Source: Streptosporangium sp. NBC_01756 (lineage in GTDB: Bacteria > Actinomycetota > Actinomycetes > Streptosporangiales > Streptosporangiaceae). From it: a DNA stretch of 64,000 nt. The stretch is from positions 6,324,001 to 6,388,000 of the forward strand of contig NZ_CP109130.1 in NCBI RefSeq assembly GCF_035917975.1. Direction: 5' to 3'. Shown here one piece after another: positions 56,004-63,297 of the stretch. Both the position numbers and the translations under genes were made by a program. Below the pieces are notes generated by a model. It was not told the origin of the DNA and ran no database searches. It saw only the letters and a list, made by a program, of their open reading frames with translations. Position 1 is the first letter of the stretch. Each line of letters opens with the position of its first letter.

Positions 56004-56615
56004 CTAGCTGATGTCGGTGGTCAGGCGGATCATCCGCACCGGCCGGCCTATGTTGAGAACCCTCTCGGCGCCGTCCTCGCCCCAGCCCGCCGACTCCAGG
56101 AATCCGAGCGGGCCGTGGTTGTCGGCGAACACCCAGGTCACGATGGTGTGGTAGCCGTCGTCGCGGAGATAGTCGACCGTCGCGTTGAGCAGGCGGCTGC
56201 CATGTCCGCGCCGGACGTGGTCGGGGTCCACCAGGAAGGTGAGCATCTCGGCGGTGGTGGTCGGGTCGAGGTCGGGATCCTCCGCCGGTGCGTGGGAGGC
56301 GAGCCCCACCACGCGCTCGGCGCCCCGCATCGCCGCCATGGCCTCGATCCCGCCGGGACCGAGGGCGGGGAACGCGTCGGTGTCGAGGACGACCTGCTCC
56401 ACCGCGACCAGCACCCGGTGCCGGGAGGACGGCGGGGTGACGATCGCCTCATCCCACTGGCGCCGCCACATCTCCTCGGCGGCGGGACCGGTCATCTGCT
56501 CCAGCGGCCCCTCCGGGAGGAAATCCCGGTAACCGTACTTCCAGGCGCGTATCTGGGTGGTCGTCACAGCGGCGACATCATCGTGCCGAGCCGCCCGCAC
56601 GCCTACGTCTGCCAT
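56004..56615 (-). CDS. GNAT family N-acetyltransferase
   Basis: 203 residues. VRAARHDDVAAVTTTQIRAWKYGYRDFLP starts the fold, as in acetyltransferases near PhnO or YitI groups. The CoA motif is MLTFLVDPDHVRRGHGSRLLNATVDYLR (about 120-150, RRGHGS). FADNHGPLGFLESAGW (about 165-180) is the late motif. The middle EAIVTPPSSRHRVLVAVEQVV region carries an insertion of about 25 residues. Acceptor unknown; nothing adjacent suggests one. Confidence 0.85.
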   Translation of the reverse strand: MADVGVRAARHDDVAAVTTTQIRAWKYGYRDFLPEGPLEQMTGPAAEEMWRRQWDEAIVTPPSSRHRVLVAVEQVVLDTDAFPALGPGGIEAMAAMRGAERVVGLASHAPAEDPDLDPTTTAEMLTFLVDPDHVRRGHGSRLLNATVDYLRDDGYHTIVTWVFADNHGPLGFLESAGWGEDGAERVLNIGRPVRMIRLTTDIS

Positions 56616-56747
56616 CTCGGCCCGCTCCTTCTCTGCCGTCTACCGTCGCCTCGGGAAGCACTGTCTCGTGGGTGTCGTGCCACGCGAGCGGGCATCAGGC
56701 GGGTCGACTCCCGAGACAGGCTCCTACACCGTATCGGGGAATCGGAC

Positions 56748-57314
56748 TCACAGATGACGCGAACCTGTCTCCGTCTGGCGCCGAGCCCGATATGCCCGAG
56801 TCTTGGTCCGGTTACCGCACACTCTCATGGAACACCATGATCGCGAACGGTTCTTGGACGAGTCGACGAACGCCCACTGACAGGTGCTCTCGGTGCACAC
56901 CTTCAGCCTCGGCCACATCCCGTCGGCCTGCGCACCCATCACCGCGGCCGCGATCCTGGCCAGCCCGCCCGTCACCCCCGCGGCGACCGGTTCGAGGGCG
57001 GGCCCGTCGGTCGTCAGGATGACCCGCAGCGAGAGCCCGGCGAACGGGTGGGGCGGTCCCGGCTCGTGGTCGTGATTGTGGCGGAGCGCCACGCGCAGGG
57101 CCTCGCGGAGGTCGACGGCCAAGGCCAGGTGGTCGTTCCCGGCCGTGTCCTCCGGGCCGATCAGGTCATGCCTGCCGAGCCACGCGGCCAGCGCCGCGGG
57201 GGACGTGAGCGTGTCGGCCCCGCTCTCCACGTCGTAGGTGTTGACGAAGTCGCACACCAGCTCGGCGGGGTTGCCCATGGATTCCATCACCTCTTCGAAA
57301 CCACTGTATGTCAT
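56748..57314 (-). CDS. CGNR zinc-finger (ABATE domain) protein
   Basis: 188 residues from ATG 57314. The N-terminal ABATE domain shows ELVCDFVNTYDVESGADTLTSPAALAAWL (about 18-45). The C-terminal zinc finger is LKVCTESTCQWAFVDSSKNRSRSWCSMRVCGNRTKTRAYRARR with CxxxxC, CxxxxCGNR (about 140-185). Such proteins are probable DNA-binding regulators. There is no ribosome-binding site; TACAAC lies 6-9 nt upstream of the ATG, so it may be leaderless. Met at codon 14 is an alternative start. Confidence 0.83.
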   Translation of the reverse strand: MTYSGFEEVMESMGNPAELVCDFVNTYDVESGADTLTSPAALAAWLGRHDLIGPEDTAGNDHLALAVDLREALRVALRHNHDHEPGPPHPFAGLSLRVILTTDGPALEPVAAGVTGGLARIAAAVMGAQADGMWPRLKVCTESTCQWAFVDSSKNRSRSWCSMRVCGNRTKTRAYRARRQTETGSRHL

Positions 57315-57423
57315 TAGGGGGTTGTATCCATTGCGACACTGACATGGCTTTTTCGCCGGTGTTTCGGCGCGGGTCATGCGGAATCCCATGATCTTCGCCG
57401 CGAGCCGACCCGTCCCCGGCGGC

Positions 57424-58821
57424 TCAGGAGCCGTCCAGCGCCGTCGCCAGCCGCCGGACGCCTTCCACCAGTTCCGGCAGGTGAAGGGCGGCCGAGTGGG
57501 TCACCCGGATCCGGGGCCCCGAAGGCTCGGCCGGGTAGTAGACGCCTCCCGGGCTCACCAGGACCCCGGCCCGCCTGGCCGCCTCCACCACGGTGTCCTC
57601 GTCCCGGTCGGGCGGGAGCCGTACCCACAGGTGCATGCCGCCCCTGGGCAGGAGATGGACCTCGGCGGCAGGTATCCGCGTGGCGAGCGCGGTGACGAGC
57701 GCGTCCCTGCGCGCCGTCAGTTCGGCGCTCAGGCCGGCCAGGTGGCGCGGCCACGCGGATGAGCCGACGAACTCCAGCGCCGTCTCCTGCAGGGGCCTGG
57801 CCACGAAGAACGACTCCACGAGGTGGGTCGCCCGCAGCCGCCGCGCGGCCGGGCCCCGGGCGACGACCCCGGCGACCCGCATGCTGGGTGACAGGACCTT
57901 GGTGAGGGAGTTGACGTGCACGACCGTGCCGTGTGCGTCCAGGGAGATCATCGGGGGCGGGACCGGGGCCGTCGCGAAATACCTGGCGTAGTCGTCCTCG
58001 ATGACGAACGCCCCCGCCGCCCGGGCGACGTCCAGCACCTGCCGGCGCCGTTCGAGGGTCAGGGTCGCACCGGTGGGATTGTGCAGGGTCGGCTGGCAGA
58101 AGAAGACTCGCGCGCCCGTGACGGCGAAGGCCTCCGCGAGAAGCTCCGGTCGCACTCCGTCGCGATCCATCGGTACGGCCGTCGCCCGGAGCCCGGCGGC
58201 CCGCGCGGCGGCGAGCACCCCCGGATAGGTCGGGGTCTCGACGAGGATCGGGGTGTCGGGCGCGGCGAGGGCGCGGAAGGCATGGGTGAGGGCGGACTGC
58301 CCGCCGCTGAGGATGAGGGCGTCCGACGGGGTCACGTCGCCTCCCGTCTCGCCCGCGAACCACCTGCGCAGCTCGGGAAGGCCGGTCAGCGGCGGCATCG
58401 CCCAGACGTCGGGGCGGCGGAGGGCGCGGGCGGCGGCGGCCGACAGGGCCTTGGTAGGGCGCAGCGCCGGATTGAGGTAACCACCGGTGAGCGGGATGAC
58501 GCCTTCCGGCGGAGGGGTGAGCAGGCCGCTCACCACCGTGTCGTCCACCACCCGGTCGCCGAGCGCCACCGTCTGCCAGGACAGGTCCACCGCGTCGCTG
58601 GGGCGTTTGAGGACGGGGGCGACATAGGTCCCGCTGCCCGGCCTGATGATCACCCGACCTTCCGCGGCAAGCCGGGCGAGTGCCCGTGACACGGTCACCG
58701 GGCTGACGCCGTGGAGCCGCATCAGCTCCCGGCTCGATGGCAGCCTGTCCCCGGGGCGCAGCCGTGCCGCCTCCGTGCGGATCATGGCCGCCAGACGGAC
58801 GATACTGCTATCGTCATTCAT
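57424..58821 (-). CDS. MocR-type PLP-dependent GntR regulator
   Basis: 465 residues from ATG 58821. The winged helix is ARLRPGDRLPSSRELMRLHG, SPVTVSRALARLAAEGRVIIRPGSGTYVA (about 20-70). A class I aminotransferase-like domain follows: SGGQSALTHAFRALAA, FCQPTLHNPTGATL, IEDDYARYF (Asp for the PLP ring N) and NSLTKVLSPSMRVAG (PLP Lys). MocR proteins sense PLP or amino-acid-related ligands. The ATG overlaps that of the divergent EamA transporter, and a 16-bp palindrome spans its codons 3-8. Confidence 0.92.
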   Translation of the reverse strand: MNDDSSIVRLAAMIRTEAARLRPGDRLPSSRELMRLHGVSPVTVSRALARLAAEGRVIIRPGSGTYVAPVLKRPSDAVDLSWQTVALGDRVVDDTVVSGLLTPPPEGVIPLTGGYLNPALRPTKALSAAAARALRRPDVWAMPPLTGLPELRRWFAGETGGDVTPSDALILSGGQSALTHAFRALAAPDTPILVETPTYPGVLAAARAAGLRATAVPMDRDGVRPELLAEAFAVTGARVFFCQPTLHNPTGATLTLERRRQVLDVARAAGAFVIEDDYARYFATAPVPPPMISLDAHGTVVHVNSLTKVLSPSMRVAGVVARGPAARRLRATHLVESFFVARPLQETALEFVGSSAWPRHLAGLSAELTARRDALVTALATRIPAAEVHLLPRGGMHLWVRLPPDRDEDTVVEAARRAGVLVSPGGVYYPAEPSGPRIRVTHSAALHLPELVEGVRRLATALDGS

Positions 58822-58845
58822 GAAAGACAACGATAGCGCTATCGT
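58799..58845. promoter_or_regulatory. two 16-bp palindromes overlapping divergent start codons
   Basis: ACGATACTGCTATCGT (58799-58814) and the perfect ACGATAGCGCTATCGT (58830-58845) flank the shared TCATGA, centres 31 bp apart (about three helical turns). The first encodes MocR codons 3-8, the second EamA codons 4-9. TATCGT of each palindrome has TAnnnT -10 form: 58809-58814 for EamA and 58835-58830 (minus strand) for MocR, 5 and 8 nt from the ATGs. They are the likely MocR operators. Confidence 0.75.
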
Positions 58846-59773
58846 CTCCAGTCGAGTAGCGGTCGTCCCCGCGACGGATCTCACGCCCGGCCCGTGGGCC
58901 TCCCTGAGCCCGGCGTGGCGGGGAAGCATCCTGGCGGGCCTCGGCGTGCTCTCCTTCTCGGGCTCGTTTCCGGCGACGGTCTTCGCGATGCGGGGGTTCG
59001 ACCCCTACCTCGTGGCGATCGGGCGGGCCGCGGTGGCCGCCGTCGCGGCGCTGGCCCTCCTGCTGGTCGCCCGGGTGCCGTTGCTGCCGCCCAGGACGCA
59101 GCTGCGGTCCTACCTCGTCATCGTGGCCGGTGTGGTGTTCGGATTCCCCCTCTTCAGCGGGCTGGCGCTCGACGCCGGGGCGAGCGCCTCCCACGCCGCG
59201 GTGGTCATCGGCCTGCTGCCCGCCGCCACCGCGGCCTGCGCCGTCCTGCGAGGGGGAGAACGGCCCCGGCCGCTGTTCTGGGTGTCCTGCGCGCTGGGGG
59301 CCGTGGCGATCACGGCCTTCACCCTCAGCCGCGGCGGCGAGCACGCCACCGGCGCCGACCTGCTCCTCGTCGGCGCGCTCGGGTCGGCGGCCGTCGGCTA
59401 CACCGAGGGCGGGCGCCTCGCCCGCGAGACCTCCGGCTGGCGGGTGATCTCCCACGCCCTGGTCGTCGCCGCCCCGCTCACCGTCCCGGCGACGGTCATC
59501 CTGGCGTTGAGCACCGAGCCGCGTCCCGGCGCGGCGTCGCTGGCCGGGTTCGCCTACGTGGGACTGGTCTCGATGTTCCTGGGTTTCATCCCCTGGTACG
59601 CCGGCCTGGCCACCGGAGGGATCGCCCGCGCCGGGCAGACCCAGCTCGCCCAGCCCCTGCTGACCCTGCTGTGGGCCTGGCTCCTGCTCGGTGAGCGGTT
59701 CGGGCCGGCCACGGTCGCGGCCGCGCTGGCCGTACTCGTGTGTGTCGCCCTGACGCAGCGGGCACGCTCTTGA
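58820..59773 (+). CDS. EamA (DMT) family transporter
   Basis: 317 residues from ATG 58820, which overlaps the divergent MocR ATG (TCATGA). About ten hydrophobic helices occur in two EamA halves (about 35-170: ILAGLGVLSFSGSFPATVFAM; and about 185-315: LLWAWLLLGERFGPATVAAA). LGER near the end is the family motif. These transporters export amino acids or metabolites. A MocR neighbour is common for such pairs. No Shine-Dalgarno site precedes the ATG; it is likely leaderless. Confidence 0.88.
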   Translation: MKDNDSAIVSSRVAVVPATDLTPGPWASLSPAWRGSILAGLGVLSFSGSFPATVFAMRGFDPYLVAIGRAAVAAVAALALLLVARVPLLPPRTQLRSYLVIVAGVVFGFPLFSGLALDAGASASHAAVVIGLLPAATAACAVLRGGERPRPLFWVSCALGAVAITAFTLSRGGEHATGADLLLVGALGSAAVGYTEGGRLARETSGWRVISHALVVAAPLTVPATVILALSTEPRPGAASLAGFAYVGLVSMFLGFIPWYAGLATGGIARAGQTQLAQPLLTLLWAWLLLGERFGPATVAAALAVLVCVALTQRARS

Positions 59774-59830
59774 AAGATGTGACATCAAGGCGCAGGATGT
59801 GAGCTGGAGCTGTCACAAAAGGGGTGGATC

Positions 59831-60853
59831 ATGACGGACCTGTCGATTCCCGAGGGCGGCTTCTGGCCTGCTCCGGAGATCCCCCAGCCGAACATCTACC
59901 CGATGGAGTGGCGGGTCGAGACCGAGAAGCTGGCGGCCATCTACGAGAAGTCCAAGCGCATGGTCTGGAACCCCGCCGACCTGCCCTGGGACGACCTCGA
60001 CCCCGGCGACTTCACCGCCGAACAGCGTCTCGGGATCATGTACTGGTTCTCGGTGCTGGCCAACTTCGACGCCTCCGGCCCGGCCGTCTTCGCCCGCGCC
60101 ACCATCCAGGCGTTCGAGAAGCACGAGGAGGATCCGGTCCGCAAGTGCTTCTTCTCGATCACGCGGGACGAGATGAACCACGAGGAGTGCTGCCAGCGCA
60201 CCATCGCCAAGCTCTGGCCGGGCGGGCCGCTGGATTGGACCCCGGTCACCGACCTGGAGAAGGCCGCCCACAACAACATCGGCTGGCTCTACCACAACGG
60301 GGGCCGCTACTGGACGGGCTACAACAGCGCCGTCGGCAAGTACAGCCTGCCGGTGCTGTTCACCAGCTTCATGATGGGGGAGATGGCCGCCTCCACCCTG
60401 TTCCGCGGCATGGCGAGCGGGACCAGGCATCCGGTCTTCGGTGACATGTTCCACCGCATCGGCCGCGACGAGTCGCGCCATCTCCAGATCTGCATGACCA
60501 TCCTGGAGAACGAGTGGCCCGGCCTCACCGACGACGTCCGCTCGCTGATCACCCGCCAGCTCCGCGCCGGTTTCGTCTTCCTCTCCATGATCCTCTGGGA
60601 GCCGCCGGGCGGCTTCTGGGAGCTGCCGCCCTACTTCCTGCACAACCACCGCGTCCTGATGGACCATGCCCGCGACGCCGGCCTGGGCGTGCTCTCCTAC
60701 CAGGAGCAGGCCGACAACTGGCGGACGGCCATGGCCAAGATCCGTGCCATCGTGGAGCGCTGGGGCATCGAGTTCCCAGCCATCCCCGAACTCGACATCG
60801 AGGGGGTCGAGGTCGACTTCCTCGATCCCGAGGAGATCATCCCGGTGTTCTAG
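59831..60853 (+). CDS. ferritin-like diiron protein (R2-like)
   Basis: 340 residues; GGGGTGGA precedes the ATG. Helical, with diiron-type pairs FFSITRDEMNHEECCQRT (about 110-127, ExxH with a Glu/Cys neighbour) and FHRIGRDESRHLQICMTI (about 205-222, ExxH). Further Glu candidates are in MGEMAAST (about 183) and MYWFSVLANFDAS (helix 1, about 73-85). It resembles ribonucleotide-reductase small-subunit-like or ferritin-like oxidases; a specific reaction cannot be named. No reductase partner is adjacent. Confidence 0.78.
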   Translation: MTDLSIPEGGFWPAPEIPQPNIYPMEWRVETEKLAAIYEKSKRMVWNPADLPWDDLDPGDFTAEQRLGIMYWFSVLANFDASGPAVFARATIQAFEKHEEDPVRKCFFSITRDEMNHEECCQRTIAKLWPGGPLDWTPVTDLEKAAHNNIGWLYHNGGRYWTGYNSAVGKYSLPVLFTSFMMGEMAASTLFRGMASGTRHPVFGDMFHRIGRDESRHLQICMTILENEWPGLTDDVRSLITRQLRAGFVFLSMILWEPPGGFWELPPYFLHNHRVLMDHARDAGLGVLSYQEQADNWRTAMAKIRAIVERWGIEFPAIPELDIEGVEVDFLDPEEIIPVF

Positions 60854-60986
60854 GTGCCCTGACAGGAAGATCGGGATGGTTCCTGGTCAGGCAGTAGCCC
60901 CCCGCTGGGTCCCAACCGCGAGCTCGGCATTGATGAGACCCTCCCGGGCTGTGACCTATGGGGCGCCCCCTTGCCGGGGAGGCCTG

Positions 60987-61085
60987 ATGGACGTTCTGGA
61001 CGACCTGGTGGGTCAGGACCTGCGTCTGAAGCTGGCCCTGATCGAGGCCCTGCATGAGGAGGCGGAACGGCTGGCTGCCAGTTGA
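60987..61085 (+). CDS. possible 32-residue small protein
   Basis: From ATG 60987, with GGGGAGG 4-5 nt upstream, the frame gives MDVLDDLVGQDLRLKLALIE followed by ALHEEAERLAAS: an amphipathic, strongly helical peptide with good codon use and no low complexity. It may be a real small protein or the tail of a decayed gene. No family recognised. Confidence 0.35.
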   Translation: MDVLDDLVGQDLRLKLALIEALHEEAERLAAS

Positions 61086-61373
61086 TCGCCCTGGTCCCGG
61101 TTCCGGCGAGGGAACCAGGACCAGTACGTTGGGCGGCCTCCGCCCGGGGGCACGGCCAGAGGCCGCATCCGACAGGAGACGTGAGGATCTCACTGCCGGA
61201 GTCTGTGAGCGCGGTTCCCGCCCCCGACCCCTCCGACGAGGGCGGGAACCACTTGCCTCGTGTGCCGCTGTTCAACACGGAGGCCAACCCAGGACCTCGG
61301 CGCCTGCGCGCGCTCTGCTCCTGGGGTCCTGCACCCGGCCGTCGCGCACCCGGAGGCACGACAGCCGGGCTGT
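61086..61373. other. intergenic region, no gene supported
   Basis: About 290 bases with no supported gene. Open frames on both strands are Arg/Pro/Ser-rich and resemble shadow reading. With 60854-60986 it forms the largest gene-poor stretch near the ferritin-like gene. Confidence 0.5.
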
Positions 61374-61583
61374 CTAGGGGAATCCGACCGTGTGCCTACC
61401 AACGGCCACCGGCTGGCGAGGCCGGGGCTCATGGCGGCCGGACGCTGATCGTGCACACTGGCGCCGCTGTTCAGCCGATCCGTGGCCCAATGCCTCGTAC
61501 AGGGTGTGGTCGACCCGCGGTATGACGAGCAAGCCTTGGCCGCAGTGGAGGCACAGAGGATCTACGCGCTGTCCGTCGATCAT
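61374..61583 (-). CDS. possible small Cys-containing protein downstream of the XRE gene
   Basis: 69 residues from ATG 61583. The first half is the more convincing: DPLCLHCGQGLLVIPRVDHT then LYEALGH, with a CxxC pair like half a zinc ribbon. The second half (SAEQRRQCARSASGRHEPRP) is basic and low-complexity. Its ATG overlaps the stop of a 24-codon frame at 61580-61654. Third-position GC is lower than in nearby genes. May be a remnant. Confidence 0.3.
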   Translation of the reverse strand: MIDGQRVDPLCLHCGQGLLVIPRVDHTLYEALGHGSAEQRRQCARSASGRHEPRPRQPVAVGRHTVGFP

Positions 61584-61654
61584 GACGGCGTCTCGACTGC
61601 CCGCAGGAACGCTGCCAGGCCGTCCGGTGTCCCTGCGGCGATGGCGAGGGACAC
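61580..61654 (-). CDS. possible 24-residue leader-like peptide
   Basis: From GTG 61654, after a GGGGG stretch about 8 nt upstream, the frame reads SLAIAAGTPDGLAAFLRAVE then TPS, ending in TGA that overlaps the ATG of the next small frame (ATGA). It begins 23 nt after the XRE regulator stop, so the three could form one transcript. Support is weak. Confidence 0.25.
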   Translation of the reverse strand: MSLAIAAGTPDGLAAFLRAVETPS

Positions 61655-61676
61655 AGTTTGTGCCCCCGTGTTTAGG

Positions 61677-62912
61677 TCAGACCAGAAGGCCGATCCGGTC
61701 GGCAAGCTCGCGCGCCTGTGGCCGCAGACGCACCGGACCCTCGGTGAGTTCCAAGGTCATCCGCCTGGCGTAGCCGTTGTACCGGATCGTCTCCGGCGCG
61801 GTCTGCTGGGCAAGCTCCAGCGTGCCGAGCACGGCCGCATGGTCACGTTGGAGCTGATGGGCACGAGCGACCTCGATGAGATGACGGCCCCGGCGAGGGC
61901 GTGATGGGATCGGCGCTGAGAGCGCACTGTCAGCCTGCCGTGCGGACTCGCCGCCCTGGTGGAGCTCGACGGCCACCGTCACCGCGTGTGCCCCCATGAT
62001 GACCTGGGAGAACGATGTCCAGGGTTGGTAGTAGGCGGCTGGGAGCCGCTCGGCGACTCGGGCCGCCTCCTCCCAATGCAGCCACGCGTCCCCGGTCTCA
62101 CCGAGCCGCGCCGAAGTGAACGCCAACTCGAAGCAGAGCGCACCCCACATGGCCTGCAGGTCGACACTCGGATTGGTCATGGCCGGCTCGACGGCGGCCA
62201 TGCCCTGCTGGTTGATGCCCTGAGCCGCCTCGAAGTCGCCGGTGTCGCGGTGGGCAGCGACCAGGAACCATACGGCGCAGGTGAGTGCCAGCGGGTCTTC
62301 CGACTCCTGCGCGGCCATCAGCGCCCGGTCGGCCACTCGCCAGAGCAGATCCTGGGCGGGCTGGTAGGCGAGGAACATCTGTGTGAGGCCGTACGTCTCG
62401 GCGAGCAGGGCAAGCGCTCGTCGTCGGCCGGCGTCGCGGTACATCCCCGCAGCGAGCTGAACGTCACGCAGAAGAGCCGGCAAAAGCTGACCAAGGGCGG
62501 TCCGATGATCGGGCGAGGAGTGCCGGATCCGCCAGGCGGCATCCAATCGGGCGCGCAACGTGGCGAGCGGCTGCACAATGCCGGTCGGCAGCAGCGGGGC
62601 AAAGTTGATCGCGGCCCGTACGTCTGCGAGCGCGGGATGCCCGGGACCGGTGAACATGCGGACCGGCATGGATTGATCGCCAGTCAACTCCGCCAGGTCC
62701 CGGACACGGAGCGCCTCTGCGAGCTGGAGAATGATCGGCAGTCGCGGGTTCTGCTGAAGTCGGCCGGATTCAACGGCCTTGAGCCAGCTGGCGGATTTGC
62801 CCACCAGGCCGGCCAGGACTTCCCTGGTCATGCCGCGCTGTTCGCGTTTGATTCGGATCCTCTGCCCAATGGTGAGTGCCGGTCCGAGGGCATTGTTGGT
62901 ACCGTCGTTCAT
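61677..62912 (-). CDS. XRE family regulator with helical C-terminal region
   Basis: 411 residues. The helix-turn-helix is IGQRIRIKREQRGMTREVLAGLVGKSASWLKAVESGRLQ (about 15-55), and LQLAEALRVRDLAELTG completes it. The remainder is all-helical (TPR-like: ALALLAETYGLTQMFLAYQP, ACFELAFTSARLGETGDAWLHWEEAARV), typical of large actinobacterial XRE regulators. Codon use looks slightly less GC-biased than neighbours. It is divergent from an MFS exporter across a 385-bp region with repeated CGACTTCyGAGAA elements. Confidence 0.85.
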   Translation of the reverse strand: MNDGTNNALGPALTIGQRIRIKREQRGMTREVLAGLVGKSASWLKAVESGRLQQNPRLPIILQLAEALRVRDLAELTGDQSMPVRMFTGPGHPALADVRAAINFAPLLPTGIVQPLATLRARLDAAWRIRHSSPDHRTALGQLLPALLRDVQLAAGMYRDAGRRRALALLAETYGLTQMFLAYQPAQDLLWRVADRALMAAQESEDPLALTCAVWFLVAAHRDTGDFEAAQGINQQGMAAVEPAMTNPSVDLQAMWGALCFELAFTSARLGETGDAWLHWEEAARVAERLPAAYYQPWTSFSQVIMGAHAVTVAVELHQGGESARQADSALSAPIPSRPRRGRHLIEVARAHQLQRDHAAVLGTLELAQQTAPETIRYNGYARRMTLELTEGPVRLRPQARELADRIGLLV

Positions 62913-63297
62913 AGGCCCTGCACCTTCCTGAGCGTCTCGACAACCTCAGGCTACGGCGCAGGGCCTTTGCTGTGCAGGGAAGTCATCCGTGGAATGGGAT
63001 CTACAGCGGGAAGAAGCCCCCGCCAACCAGCAGAGGCTCCCCAACGCGGCGTTGGTTACTGCTCGGCCTCCTCCCGAACGTGTCCCTGGCCCCAAAGTAA
63101 GCCGATCTGCGCAGGTCACCCGACTTCCGAGAAGACTGTGTTCTCGGAAGCGGAGACGGTCACGACTTCTGAGAAAACGCACGGCTGAGAGGAGGGTCCA
63201 GCGCCCTCAACTCAAGAACTGTTGCTTACCCCACATAGTGCGTAGACGCGAAAACGCGTTGCCGTAGATGTTTCTCAAAACGTATGGTTGTGCGCTC
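62913..63297. other. divergent intergenic region between XRE regulator and MFS exporter
   Basis: 385 bases without a gene. It holds the CTTCyGAGAA repeats at 63121-63174 and, near the exporter, TTGCCG (63259-63264), an 18-bp spacer and TATGGT (63283-63288), a plausible promoter ending 9 nt before GTG 63298. The region is less GC-rich than average. Confidence 0.5.
63121..63174. promoter_or_regulatory. inverted and direct repeats, candidate operator
   Basis: CTTCCGAGAA (63124-63133) and TTCTCGGAAG (63141-63150) form a perfect 10-bp inverted repeat with a 7-nt centre. CGACTTCyGAGAA occurs as direct copies at 63121-63133 and 63162-63174. This three-part element lies between the XRE gene and the exporter, and is the best candidate for the regulator's binding site. 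Confidence 0.5.

Noticed and set aside
60854-61373. Transposase remnant
   Set aside because: No terminal repeats, DDE motif or recognisable transposase frame could be read; only weak, short resemblances.
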